A stretch of DNA of 64,000 nucleotides from Zarea fungicola (taxonomy: Eukaryota > Ascomycota > Sordariomycetes > Hypocreales > Cordycipitaceae), in assembly GCA_900169235.1 (NCBI GenBank), contig FWCC01000006.1, positions 1 to 64,000 on the forward strand, given 5' to 3'. Of this stretch, positions 1-11,024 are shown in pieces. A model generated the notes under the pieces. That model was not told the DNA's origin. It saw nothing but the letters and a program-made list of their open reading frames with translations, and did not search any database. The position numbers and the translations under genes were made by a program. The first letter of the stretch is position 1. The number at the start of each line of letters is the position of its first letter.

Positions 1-226
1 GTGGGGGCGTGGCACAAGTACTAGCCCTGGCAGGTAATTGAAGAACGACTCCATCCTAGACACTAGGAACTCCTACCGTTCCACTCAGTCCGCAGATTCA
101 ACTCACCAACCGGGCATAAGGTCCTTAATGAGTCACGCGGAGGGGGCCAGCCTGATATACTTAAGAGTGGCATGGTCTGCCCAGCGAAACTGCGCAAGTT
201 TGTCTGTCGCTTACTAAATTGAAGCA
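1..226. other. 5' flank of the first gene
   Basis: No open frame of note. It is the upstream region of the GPI-protein gene starting at 227. A TATA-like element is not obvious. Confidence 0.4.
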
Positions 227-1378
227 ATGATTGGCGTCTCTGGGAAGAGAATCTCCATAACCGCTGTTGCGGCTGCGCTCATGGCGCCAGCCTGGACAGG
301 AGTCGACGCATCAGCGTTGGGTGGTAGGTCAAGCCTGGTGCCATCAGAGCTCAACTTTTGTCAAGCTAACCGGTTTTCCTGAGTAGCTGATGATCCGCTC
401 GCCTGCGACAATTTTTGGATTGCCATTACGAACCAGACACAGGTTGACTTTTACAAGACTTGTCCAGTCATTTCCAGCGGCTTGTTTTATATAGACCCCA
501 CGTTCAGCGGCCCCTTTAATGCTCCTGGCATCCAGTCCACTTCCGAACTGATCGCTGGGTTTTATGGACCGAAGCTGGGTGACGGGGATGATCGAGCAGA
601 AAATCTCGTCACTAGCATCTCTATGCCGGATCTAAAAAATACCACAGGCGGTCATGGAGTGTCATTGGGCTACCTGGAGCACTTGACAAACGTGTCGCTT
701 CCGTACGTATGCACTTGGTGCCGCACCATACCGGTTATTGCAGCAATTTCACAGACAATGCAGCTAATGGATCACCTCTCTTTAGTCAGTTGGAGACCAC
801 TGCAAGCTTGTTCGTGGCGGGCACCCCAGGAATACGCAATCTAACCCTCCCTTCACTCTCTGTCGCCTCAAGCGGTGTGTACTTGGACGGACACTTTGAC
901 GTGTAAGTATTACTCCCGTTCCAAGAGAACTCCCTTACTTCCTTCCGGTGGTCAAAATTGCTAATTTACTTACTCACCACAGCATCGACCTACCATCACT
1001 CAAATCCGCTGCCTGGATCAAAGTTTCATCTTTTGGCAACATTAGCTGCCCTGCACTTGCAACAGCTTGGGCCGCAGTGAACCTTACCGGTACAAAGGAC
1101 GACCTGTACCAGGGATTCACGTGTTGGACTGGCCATGCCGATAATAGTTGGGACTCAAATGATCCTAAACACAACCCAAAAAGTGGCTCTGCTAGTTCGG
1201 ACTCGAAAGGTGGCCCGGTTAGTTCGAACTCAAGCTCAGGCAAAGACAACAAGTAAGATGGCGATCCGGCAATATTTTTCTAAGCTAACATGCTTCATCT
1301 AGATCTGCTGCAAGCACACTAGTCTATGGCCTTCATTGGCTACCGATCGTCATACTATTCAGCCTTTTCGGCCTCTAA
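227..1378 (+). CDS. GPI-anchored Ecm33-like cell wall protein (5 exons)
   Basis: No single long frame exists, but five exons join with consistent phase: 227-320 (or 323), 387-702, 786-902, 983-1252 and 1303-1378, giving about 290 aa. Introns begin GTGGTA or GTAGGT, GTACGT, GTGTAA or GTAAGT, and GTAAGA. The first and fourth have a clear GCTAAC branch point. The product starts with a signal peptide (MIGVSGKRIS... to VDA). It then has a leucine-rich, Asn-glycosylatable domain with Ecm33/Sps2-type wording (LTNVSLPQLE, IDLPSLKSAAWIKV, FGNISCPAL), a Ser/Gly/Lys-rich spacer, and a hydrophobic tail (LHWLPIVILFSLFGL) after a small-residue SAAS cluster, as expected for a GPI signal. The family is involved in fungal wall integrity. 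The apparent in-frame TGA at 380 lies inside intron 1, so the gene is not a pseudogene. The fold call rests on pattern; the exon structure is well supported. Confidence 0.75.
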
Positions 1379-2060
1379 TCGACGGAAGCAAATTGTTTTC
1401 CAATGTAATGGCGGCACACGTCTTCCGCCGCAAGCCTCGCATCATCCGAACTATTGATTACCCTCCTTAACCAAGGCTATCAACAATTTGATAACGCTTG
1501 TTAGTCACGTCACGAATCTGCACTAGATGTTACCCATCGCTTTTATATTGCCCAAGGTTTCCTGCCCTTCTGTTTACTCATACCCCCGTCAATGTTTCTA
1601 GAAATGTTCTTCTTCAGTCTGTTTCCTGTGAACTTGCAAAGAGCAGCTTGGTTGGCGGCAATGCGTGGATAAATGTATAATTTTCTAATAATGAAGGCGC
1701 CAAGTCTCGCCAAAACTTTAATAAGGGCCACACCGATCACCGATTTCATCTCGTCAACGGGTAGCTTACGCCGAGAACTAGGTAGGGGTTGTGATGAAGG
1801 CAGTGTGGATGGATGCTGACGCGCCGCTCGGCTGTTTCTTCATGATAAAGTCACATCAGAACACTTTCACAGCATCTCTCCTTGGTTGAATCATATGTTC
1901 TCATCAACTCACCATCTCGCTCTTGAGCAGCACAGTAAAAGACTCCTGACGGATGCAACCGCAACAATCGATAGTAGCGTGATTGGCATTGGGACACTGG
2001 CACCAACTAGAAATATTAATGTGCAAGCCAAATCTAGGCACTTAGATTTCTTTTTCGTAT
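1379..2060. other. Intergenic, convergent gene ends
   Basis: This lies between two genes that converge here. Only short chance frames are seen, and it presumably holds both 3' ends. Confidence 0.5.
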
Positions 2061-3560
2061 CTAGTAGGCGGTTTTTGGTTGCCAGTAGGAGCTATAGTAC
2101 GCGGTCTCCTGGCTCCGAGCCACCGATACCATTTCCCAACAAGTGCTGCTCATATCCTCCCGGTCACTCAAGTGGGCTGATGAAAGAGATTCGCTGCAAT
2201 GGCTTGACCAGCTTATTCCATAAGTGGACCAGCTACTCGCATATGTTGACCACTCATTAATCTTGGAAGAGCAGGACGTTGACAGACTCGATGCATAGAT
2301 TGACCATTCCGCTATCTTGTTTGAGCAGGACGTTGACTCACTAGATTCATAGCTTGACCACTCAGCAATCTTGGACGAACAGGACGTCTGCAATGCAGCC
2401 TGGGCGGACGTTACGGCACTCGCCACCAAAGATGAAAGCTGGGATTGGTATGCAGGTCCTTGCCCAACGCTGGTGACGGCACTGGACACTGCAGATGCGA
2501 CTTGTGATTGGCAAGACGTTTGTGCCGCACTCTGCGCGCTGGCCACAGCACCGGCCACGGCGGATGAAGCGTGAGATTGGCATGACGTCTGGGCGGCGCT
2601 TTGAGCACTTGCGGCTGCACTGGTCGCAGCACTAGAGACAGCGGATGATACTCTGGACTCGCATGATGACTTGGCAGCGTTTTCGACGCCAGCTACTGCT
2701 CCAGACACCGCTCCGGAGACCACAGCTGATATCTGAGACTGGTACGAGCTCTGCGCCACACCCTGGGCACTGGCAGCGGCACTGGATGCCGCAGACGAGA
2801 CTCGAGACTGGCACGCCGCCTGCTCCGTAAGTCGAGCATCGGAAGCCGCGCTTGAAGCTCCGGCCGCAATCTGGGCCTGGCAGGTTGTCTGGTCATCGTT
2901 TCTGGCGCTGGACAGCGCGCTGGACACGGCGGATGAGAGCTGTGAAAGGTAGGATACCTGCGCGACACTTTTGGCGCTGGCCACGGCACTCGATACTGCG
3001 GAGGAAAGCTGCAACAAGTAGGAGGATTGCGCCACGCTTTGGGCGCTTGCTGCTGCACTGGATGCTGCGGACGACACCTGCGACTGGCACAGCGTCTGCT
3101 CCGCGCTTTGTGCACTGGTCACGGCCGAAGCTATCTCTGCATCGCAGTTTGGCGGGGACACTGGGTTGCCCTGTGCCGCGACCGGCTGCATCACCATGGC
3201 GCCTTTCTTGCTCGAGACTAGGTAATGGTAGCACGGGCTTGTGCGGCCCATATCCCAGGCGGCGGACAGGCAGTCATTGTTCCGCGAGCATGCCTCTGCA
3301 CAGGGGCCGGGGCCTGTGGCAGTGACGGCAATCTGTTTGACATTGGCAAAGGCATTGCAGCGGTATTTGTATTCTTTGCCGTTGAATGTATCTGTCTTGC
3401 CATCGTACGACGCGAGTGTGCCGTCCGCCGGGCAGCAATCCTGGAACGCCTGCGCGTTGGAGGTTTTGGGTTGGCCGCAAGCAGAGGTCGAGCTCTCGGC
3501 AGAGGCGAGGGCGACGATGATGCTAGCTACATGGAGTATGCGGGAAGCTTTCGCATGCAT
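2061..3560 (-). CDS. Secreted Ser/Ala-rich tandem-repeat protein with N-terminal Cys module
   Basis: A single 499-aa frame starts with a signal peptide (about residues 1-21, ending LASAESS). Residues about 28-120 form a cysteine module (QDCCPADG, CNAFANV, CAEACSRNNDCLSAAWD, CYHYLVSS) that resembles a PAN/apple-like carbohydrate- or protein-binding fold. From about residue 140 there are some ten copies of a 21-30-residue unit of the type QSQVSSAVSSAVASAQSA followed by AQTSC or AQSSY. Three copies of an 18-residue unit (SSKIAEWSxYxSSxSTSC) follow. Each unit carries a Cys or Tyr at its boundary. The repeats are Ala/Ser helical, suggesting a long rod. No GPI tail is seen. It is probably a wall or extracellular adhesive or structural protein; no exact family is recognised. 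The antisense frames inside it are shadows of the repeat. Confidence 0.8.
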   Translation of the reverse strand: MHAKASRILHVASIIVALASAESSTSACGQPKTSNAQAFQDCCPADGTLASYDGKTDTFNGKEYKYRCNAFANVKQIAVTATGPGPCAEACSRNNDCLSAAWDMGRTSPCYHYLVSSKKGAMVMQPVAAQGNPVSPPNCDAEIASAVTSAQSAEQTLCQSQVSSAASSAAASAQSVAQSSYLLQLSSAVSSAVASAKSVAQVSYLSQLSSAVSSALSSARNDDQTTCQAQIAAGASSAASDARLTEQAACQSRVSSAASSAAASAQGVAQSSYQSQISAVVSGAVSGAVAGVENAAKSSCESRVSSAVSSAATSAAASAQSAAQTSCQSHASSAVAGAVASAQSAAQTSCQSQVASAVSSAVTSVGQGPAYQSQLSSLVASAVTSAQAALQTSCSSKIAEWSSYESSESTSCSNKIAEWSIYASSLSTSCSSKINEWSTYASSWSTYGISWSSHCSESLSSAHLSDREDMSSTCWEMVSVARSQETAYYSSYWQPKTAY

Positions 3561-4828
3561 GGCTGGCGCGTAATGATATCGGGCAACAAATGAATCTTGG
3601 TCTAATTTGCTTTTCTTACTCTTCTTCCCCAGTCTTTCGCATGCATCCTCTGCAGTGGGTGTCTGGCATTATGTACAATTTCATCATGCTTTAATGGACG
3701 TTTCCTTCACAGACGTCGCGCTATGTATCAGACTCATTCGGCAGCCGACTCCAACGCCAATTCCTATCACTGTCGACAGCGTGTAATAATTGGTTACGAT
3801 GCAAGCTGAATGGTTTCCAAGTGGGTCAATGGCTCCTATCTAACGGCACCTGCATGAAGCTGAGAACAGGGTTTCGTTGGCTGTTCATACGGCGATTGGT
3901 TTCGTTCACTCCAACTATATGCCGGTGTTGAGGAAATGTGGCTGGCTGTGTACCCCGGCTAGACCCTGAGTGCATATACGAGGGTTTGTCAGGGTTGCAT
4001 TCCTAGCATGGTCACCCAACCTCCGACTCCCAGTCAACGAATGAACCTCTACTGGGCATGTCTCTTTCAATCATCAATACTTTGGCCCGATTCGGATTTT
4101 ACCCCAACGGCTCTAATGCGACAGGTCAAGTGTTATCGACGCTGCGGCACCGCTCGGCATCTCGGCGTTGGCCTCACGCATAGTGTCTTGATCATACCCT
4201 AGAGTCACCGCGCAGCTGGAACGATCCTCATTCTGTTACACCAATTCTAGCAAAAGGTTGGGAATTAATGCTATAGCGAGCAGCATTGAATAGGGTAACA
4301 TAACTGTAGTGCGAGTACCGAACCGGCTACTCGTTATACTGTTGCACAGGGTTAGATGTATGCATCTCGGAAGTGATGTCATGGGTCAGGTGAATTGCAG
4401 GCAATATTTTGAGGTAGATGTTATAAAATATCTCTTAACTTTCTGAATAGTTCAGTCTTGGATGCGTCCAACAGACAAGAGAAGCAGACTATTTCACACG
4501 ATATTGTGCGGAATGGGCCACATGATCTTGCGGTACACATAAAAGTGTGTTGCAAAAGTCAAATAGGAAGAAGACTATGAGTAAAAAAAAAAGGTATCCC
4601 CGGGCTCCAAGCAAATGCAAAATAAAGCGAGACATTTCCCTCCCAAGCAGCTGCGACTCGTAACATACAAATGGCCTTTGCCGTATGGTATGAAAACTTG
4701 CGGCAAACAAGAAAAGAAACAATACTGAGAGCAAAGTAACTTTGCAATATCTACGGTAGAAACGGTAAATCCTTCCCTCTCTTTATTAATTATTCCATTT
4801 TTTTTCTTTTTCATTTTGCTGCCAACCA
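3561..4828. other. Intergenic, nothing supported
   Basis: Contains the 5' flank of the repeat protein (just above 3560) and the 3' flank of the acyltransferase. Only chance-length frames are seen. Confidence 0.5.
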
Positions 4829-5875
4829 TCATTTCTTGCGATTGAGAGCTTTCACAAACGCAGCCTTGTCGTCCACTGTCAACCCGACACGCTTGACTCT
4901 CCCCAGACGGGCCAGGGCCTCGCCGATACGATCCAGCAGAGACTGCTCGCCTGTGCTCACCTCACCAGCAGACGTACGGGACCGCAGGCCGCTGGAAGGC
5001 CCATGACCGTTGACGCCGTTGGTCTGCGCCGCCGCCGTGTTGGACACGCCCTCGGCGATGCGCACGCGAATGCACGTCGTCGGCCGCGAGAGCAGGTTCC
5101 ACAGAAACGAGGCCCAGCGTCCCGGCACGGGCGTGGTCACGTCGGCGGGCGTGTAGCGCAGGCTGACGGGGAATATCTGCACGTCGGCGGGGCAGTCGAG
5201 CAGGCTGGGGCTAAAGGGCAGGATGGCCTTGCCGTTGGTCGTGGTGCACTCGGGGAACACGGCGATCGGACGGTCGGGGTACTGCTCGAGGAGGTCCTCG
5301 ATGGTGACGAGCTCAGTGTCGGCAACGGCAGGACGGCTGCCGGCAGGAGGCGGCGCGAGGGCCATGAAGACGGCGGCGAGGAGGCCGATGCGCTGGACCT
5401 TGCGGGTGCCCGGGTAGGAGACGGTGAAGATGGGGTCGAAGATGGCGGCGAGGTAGACGGGGTCGATGGGGCTCGTGAAATTGGCGGCGATGACGGAGCC
5501 GCCGTGGGGGAAACGGTGTCGAGGCTGGTCGGAGAGGGTGCCGCGCTTGACGCCGTCGAGCTGCAGGTCTACCCACCAGATGCCCGGGATGGCCATGAGA
5601 CACCACAGGGCGACCTTGCGGGCGATGACGGGCAGGGGCAGGTGGTGGAAGACGAAGAAGTAGCCAAGGGCAAAGGCGACGAAGAAGGGGACGCGGAGGG
5701 CGAAGATGAGGCCATGGTAGACGGCGCTGAGGGCGGAGAGGGACGTGGTGACGGGGAGGAATGGAGCAATGCCGGTCGCTGAAGATGCCAGGTGTGTTAG
5801 TTGAGCTGACGGGTATCATGGCTCTGTACAAGTTGTGGACATACCCCGGTCACGATATTGACTGAATTTCTCCAT
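4829..5875 (-). CDS. Loa1/Vps66-type lysophosphatidic acid acyltransferase
   Basis: Two exons, 5875-5845 and 5778-4829, are joined over a 66-bp intron (GTATGT...TTCAG, branch AACTAAC). They give about 326 aa starting MEKFSQYRDR. Residues about 25-75 hold two hydrophobic segments (LIFALRVPFFVAFALGYFFV and a second one), followed by a PlsC-like domain. The acceptor-binding motif is clear at about 185-191 (FPECTTT, then NG). The catalytic NHx4D position reads N110-F-T-S-P-I-D116, so the usual His is Phe. The yeast Loa1 family makes phosphatidic acid with oleoyl-CoA at ER and lipid droplets; membership is inferred from the FPE(G/C)TTTNG signature and layout. A Ser/Gly/Asn-rich linker at about 265-290 precedes a short C-terminal helix. 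Confidence 0.8.
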
Positions 5876-7424
5876 GATTGGCGGCAAGGGCCAGATGGAC
5901 AGCTGGTGGCGTGTAGGAGGAGGTTGAAGGTTTCGTGAAGCCGTCGCCGTCTGGATTCGTTTGGGGTGGCGTGTTCTTCAACAGCTGGTGGGGCGCTGCG
6001 CTGCAAACAAGCTTACTGTTAGGCGACTGCGGGTACTGCAGTGCGAACTGTTAACAGCCAACAGCCACCAGCCAACAGCTCCCAGCCAAGGAGCAGCTAA
6101 CTACGTGGCGAAATAAATTGCATGTGACAGCGCCGTCATCATAAATAGCAAATGCGCCAAGTAGCTTACAAAAGAAAAGAACCTATATCATCTTGATAAC
6201 TTGGAGAGCTAGCATTGGTGCAGTCGAACCACACTATTTTTTTATTGCAGATCTGCCTCTCTGGGTGAGGGAGTGTGCAGACAAGGCTGACGATTTACTT
6301 CCACAGTGACTGGTAAACTTTGGCACGTGTAAGCTGGTTAGCGTCATCTTGCAGTAACGGGCGTTGGACGCCCGACATGCGACCGTGTGGCAGCCTTCAC
6401 AGCCATTCAACCAGTGTAAAGGATGATGACGGTGAATTGTGACGTGTAAGATTTGATTCTTTGCATTTTATGTTATTATATGAGCAGTAATAGTATAACC
6501 ACTGTTGATTACTACTTGGGTTCTAAAATGAGACGTCTTTTTGCATTGAAAGTCTGAAATAAAATAATAAACATGAAATAATTAGAAGAGGGATCTGAGG
6601 AAGTAATGAATGAATGAATGACTTATTGATAACCTTTTAAGCAGGCACCTAATCATTGCATCAATAATACAAGCATCAATAATACAAGCATTGGAATGTG
6701 TGCAGCGTCTACAGTGGGGCTAGAGGCGGCAGCTTGGCAGTGTTGATGCGGAGAGTAGACAATGGATGCACAATCAGAATAAAAAACAGAACCAGAAATT
6801 TACATAAAATCTGATAGCAAAACAATAATAATTCCAAGCTAACCAAGCGCACAGCAAGCAGCAAGGCAGATGAGAATTCGTAATACACACTCCGTGCTCC
6901 TCATACGCATCGGTCACATGTACCTGGGGCAGCAAGTAGCGCCTGTCTCTCCGGCCCGGTTGTATCTAACCAAGTGGCATTGGCGGAAAGTATCTCCGCA
7001 CAGTATATTCGTCTTGGCGGTACTCATCAGCCACATCTGCATGTTACTGCATCTGCCCGGGCTGTACTTTCAAGACCCCACAGCGCTAGACAATGGCAGG
7101 CCACAGGGCCAATGTCCGCCCACGAAAGGCTCACCCCCACTGTAACGACTCAGCACTGGCAGCACAGTACTATCTGGCTTGAAGGTACCTCGCCACCCAA
7201 ATTACTACCAAAGTGACATGACGACGCCGCGTGCCACTGTCCACCCACTAGCCTCAACAATGACAACATCGCCCGCCTGCATCTACTAAGCTGCTTCCGA
7301 CCCGCGCCACCCTCTCCTCGCCCTCAACAACTACTCACCACCACCACGCAAACACAACTCATCCAAATATCTCATGGCCGCTAATAACACCCTTTATTAA
7401 TACAGCCGCCTCGATCCCTGAGCC
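5876..7424. other. Divergent promoter region, partly AT-rich
   Basis: About 1.55 kb separate the divergent acyltransferase and atg15 genes. The middle (about 6420-6850) is AT-rich and contains small direct repeats. A C-rich stretch with CCACC and CAACA words precedes atg15. A short run near 6046-6090 repeats the word CAGCCAACAGC. No gene is supported. Confidence 0.5.
6605..6688. repeat. Short tandem repeats (AATG)n and 15-bp x2
   Basis: Near 6605-6622 the tetramer AATG is repeated about four times. At 6659-6673 and 6674-6688 the 15-mer CATCAATAATACAAG is perfectly duplicated head to tail. Confidence 0.85.
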
Positions 7425-9374
7425 ATGTCGCCCATCTGCCCATCGCCGGGTAGGGTCACGGCTGCTGGGCTGCTGCTGGCCTTCCTCGCCGTCGCGCCGA
7501 TGCCCGGCCATGCCAGGCTCAACGCCCAGCCCAACGTCGCCGAGATTCTCCTGCCTCCAGGTCCCGTCCTGCCCACTGGACCAGAGGCCCCCGAGCCCGC
7601 TGAGCACGTATTCAGTCTGCGGCAAATCTTCCATCACGGCACCAACCTGCACCCCCGCCTGCACCGAAGGCGTGACGTCGTCCACCAAGACACCAACGTC
7701 TTCCTCGCCGCCGAGGACCAGTTCGACAAGCATGTACTTCCCAAGCTCAAGCTGCGCAGCCGGCCCGACACGATAGAGCGACTGGTGGATAGGAGACCCT
7801 CGGTTGTCGATCCCATAGTGACCCAGTCTAGGCGACAGGGCATGGTTGCCGTCTTGGACGCCTCCGCCTGGACCATGGACCAGGTCCTGTCTCCCGACAT
7901 TACCGATAAGGAAACCGTCCTCAACATGGCCTACATGACGGCCGATGCCTATGTCGCCGACGAAGGCCAGCCCGACTGGGAGGATGTCGGCGCTCCCTTC
8001 AACAAGTCGCTCGACTTTGGCTGGGAGAGCGACGGACTCCGCGGTCACATATTTGCCGACGAGACCAACTCCACCATTGTCATCGGCCTCAAAGGCACTA
8101 CTGCGGCCGTCTTTGACGGCGACGGAACAACCACAAACGACAAGACGAATGACAACCTATACTTTAGCTGCTGTTGCGCTCAGCAGGGTCAATGGACCTG
8201 GCACCAGGTCTGCAACTGCGCCTCGGGCACGTACCAGTGCAATAATACATGCGTCACCGAGCACCTGTGGGAGGAGAATAGGTATTACACGGCAGTCAAG
8301 GAACTGTACGCCAATGTAACGGAAATTTATCCTACGGCCAATGTTTGGCTCACGGGCCACTCACTCGGCGGTGGCATGACGTCGCTGCTCGGCCTTACAT
8401 ACGGCCTTCCTGCCGTTACCTTTGAGGCTGTGCCCGAGGCCCTTGCTGCCTCGCGCCTGGGACTCCCCATGCCACCAGGAGCCGATATAACATCTCCCCA
8501 GATGAGACCATATACAGGAACATATCACTTTGGCCATACCGCTGATCCCGTCTACATGGGCAGCTGCAATGGTGTCACGGCATCATGCTCTTTTGCTGGC
8601 TATGCCCTTGAAACGCAATGCCATACCGGCTACGAGTGTGTTTACGATGTTGTCGCCGATAAGGGCTGGCGCGTTGGTATCGGTACGCACAAGATTCGCA
8701 GCGTCATCAGCGACGTCCTACTCAAGTACGACGAGGTACCCAAGTGCGTCAAGACGCCCAAGTGCCGTGACTGCGGACAGTGGAAAATGTACGAGAGCAA
8801 CGGAACGGAGACGACCACTACGCCCGTTACATCCACATCAACGCGCACCAGAACCCGCACGTCGACCTGCAAGACACCCGGCTGGTGGGGCTGCTTGGAC
8901 GAGACGACAGAGCCAGCGACGCCTCCGCCTACATCTGCTCCCATCACGACTACCACTACCTCAACATGCAAGACGCCCGGCTGGTTTGGATGCAAGGATA
9001 AGAAGACTCCGACTGCCGCGCCCACACCGACCATCACCACGACGAGCTGCGAGTCTCCTGGTAGATTCTGGGGCTGCAACGATCCGACAGATGTCACCTC
9101 GATAGTGACGAGCACACCCACCCTGACGATTACCACGCCTCCTGTCACAGCCACCCCCACAGCCACGACGACCTCTACGGCGCCAACCAGCACAACGGCC
9201 CCAGACAAGGGCAAATGTCTTCGTCGCAGTTGGATCGGGCTCTGCAAAGAGTGGGAGAATCAGCCCAAGTCTGAGGGAGATGACGAGTCTGATGACAACG
9301 AGCAGCCTGGTGAAGATGACAAGCCTGCAGAGGATGATGACTCTGGCAAGGGCGATCCGATGATTGAGCTTTAA
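7425..9374 (+). CDS. atg15: Atg15 autophagic-body phospholipase
   Basis: An intronless 649-aa frame. An N-terminal signal anchor (about residues 12-29, [19 protein letters not shown]) is followed by the class 3 lipase domain. The nucleophile elbow GHSLGGG is at about 311-317 (Ser313), next to the Atg15 signature [20 protein letters not shown]. Conserved Cys pairs ([15 protein letters not shown]) lie before it and HTADPVYMG after it. Atg15 is a vacuolar lipase that breaks down autophagic-body and MVB membranes. The C-terminal 190 residues are Thr/Pro-rich and carry three or four Cys modules ([28 protein letters not shown] and a diverged [10 protein letters not shown]), ending in an acidic tail. 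Such extensions occur in filamentous-fungal Atg15 and are absent from yeast. The start is set by the signal anchor. Confidence 0.95.
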   Translation: MSPICPSPGRVTAAGLLLAFLAVAPMPGHARLNAQPNVAEILLPPGPVLPTGPEAPEPAEHVFSLRQIFHHGTNLHPRLHRRRDVVHQDTNVFLAAEDQFDKHVLPKLKLRSRPDTIERLVDRRPSVVDPIVTQSRRQGMVAVLDASAWTMDQVLSPDITDKETVLNMAYMTADAYVADEGQPDWEDVGAPFNKSLDFGWESDGLRGHIFADETNSTIVIGLKGTTAAVFDGDGTTTNDKTNDNLYFSCCCAQQGQWTWHQVCNCASGTYQCNNTCVTEHLWEENRYYTAVKELYANVTEIYPTANVWLTGHSLGGGMTSLLGLTYGLPAVTFEAVPEALAASRLGLPMPPGADITSPQMRPYTGTYHFGHTADPVYMGSCNGVTASCSFAGYALETQCHTGYECVYDVVADKGWRVGIGTHKIRSVISDVLLKYDEVPKCVKTPKCRDCGQWKMYESNGTETTTTPVTSTSTRTRTRTSTCKTPGWWGCLDETTEPATPPPTSAPITTTTTSTCKTPGWFGCKDKKTPTAAPTPTITTTSCESPGRFWGCNDPTDVTSIVTSTPTLTITTPPVTATPTATTTSTAPTSTTAPDKGKCLRRSWIGLCKEWENQPKSEGDDESDDNEQPGEDDKPAEDDDSGKGDPMIEL

Positions 9375-11024
9375 TTCTCAGCGACACCCTCCACAAGCAT
9401 ACATATAGATATTTTACGAGATGTGGTGAATCCTTTCCTTCACCCGCTCGATAGACCATTTTGGACCTTTTTTTTTACACAAAGCTTTTTGTTCGGCAAT
9501 GGATTTCTCAACCCGGCTTGGATAGACTGAAGCGGACTTGCATGCTCTTTTTTTGTTAGCAGGATTGTGTTTATGGCGTTGGGAAGGAGAGGGTCAACAT
9601 TTCAATTGGCATTACATGGCGCCGTTATAGGGAAAGCTACTTTTGTCCCTCATTACTCTCGTTTTATCTCTTCAATTATTGGCGTCATTTTCATTTTGAA
9701 TACACTTTTTCTTCAACCTGCTGCGATTAGCGTAAACTGGAAATGTTCCAAGCAATGGGTGTCATGCACACGTAATGCTAAAACGAGTCATTTCGTCTAC
9801 TCCCACTGCTTCTCACCACTAGGCGGACTCCTCCATTCACTTTGCACAAAGTAGTTCATTCACCCTTAAGTTCCCATCATCTGTAGAACCAGTACCGCAT
9901 GAGAGCCGAATGTCTTGTAAACTGATACGTAGAGCCTCCATCCTTTCTGCGAGACTGTTCATGAGCACGTCACTCTCTCCAGATCTTTGGCGGCACCAGG
10001 GAACTCCCTTTCAGAACATGGCGGCCGTAAGAAAGTTGACAGCTATTTAATCAACTTTTGTATAACCTTGTTGCTTTGCCCTCTAGTATTGCGTGTGCTG
10101 CATGTGGTGCTACCACCCTTGGCAAGACATTGTCAGAGTCCCGGATACATCACCTTCAGCTCGACCTGGCCATATCTTTCACCCGTGTATACTGATAGTT
10201 TTGGCATATCGAATTCTATTACAAGTCAAGGCCTATCTGAATTAGCCATGGTATGCTGCTTTTTTGTCCCGTGCTCTCAATGGCTCGCTTCAATTAGTGA
10301 TCTAAGAGGTATATTTAGTACTAAGTTGGTGGTCTGTCCCTACGTGCAGAATCTTGGTCAATTATACACACATTATTTATTTTTAAAAAGAAAATCTACA
10401 TATTTCGATGCAAATGATTGCTTCCCTCGGTATATAGCTCTCTGGAACCATTCTGCTCCGCAATGCTGCATCTCAGCTCTCGAGCACATGCGCATCGAGA
10501 CCCACAGGAATCCTGAATCCTGCGCAGTTGTTAAATAGATTGCCTCACACCTTGTGCAGGTCCTTTTCCCTTTATCGCATTACATGAACATTTATACGCG
10601 TGTAAGTATTTCGCTCATCAAGCCAGTAAACTAGTCCCTTGATATGTATCGCTGTATTTGCTTGACGGTCACTTAGGTCCACAAAACGGGATCCTTGAGC
10701 TGGGTTATCACGCCGCGCGGAAGCTGCATTTACTGCTACACAACGTACAGTGGTAGAATAAATCGTCACCTGACACATATTGTGGCCTACTCGTAATAGA
10801 CATACAGTAGCCAGATTGCGAACATGCCAAGGGTCGTAGTGCTGGACCTGCGTAATCACTCTACCATCACGTGGCTCTATGCAGCATGGGAATCCAGCCT
10901 CATCCTCTCAACCCCGCTCAACTGGCCTGAAATTGCCTCTCGCATTTTCTAACTTGTCCATTCCAACTGTAGATTCTACTCGTTTCCCAAATAAATCCAG
11001 TTCAGATATTCTGAATTCCCCACC
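9375..11024. other. Intergenic, nothing supported
   Basis: About 1.65 kb. A 183-codon open frame on + (9987-10538) has no recognisable domain, an odd composition and AT-rich codons, so I do not call it. Confidence 0.45.

Noticed and set aside
380..382. Apparent nonsense codon in the first gene
   Set aside because: It lies within a consensus intron (branch GCTAAC, acceptor TAG at 384-386). Removing the intron restores the frame.
9987..10538. 183-codon plus-strand frame
   Set aside because: No domain, no signal peptide and unusual composition; one frame of this length is expected by chance in 64 kb.
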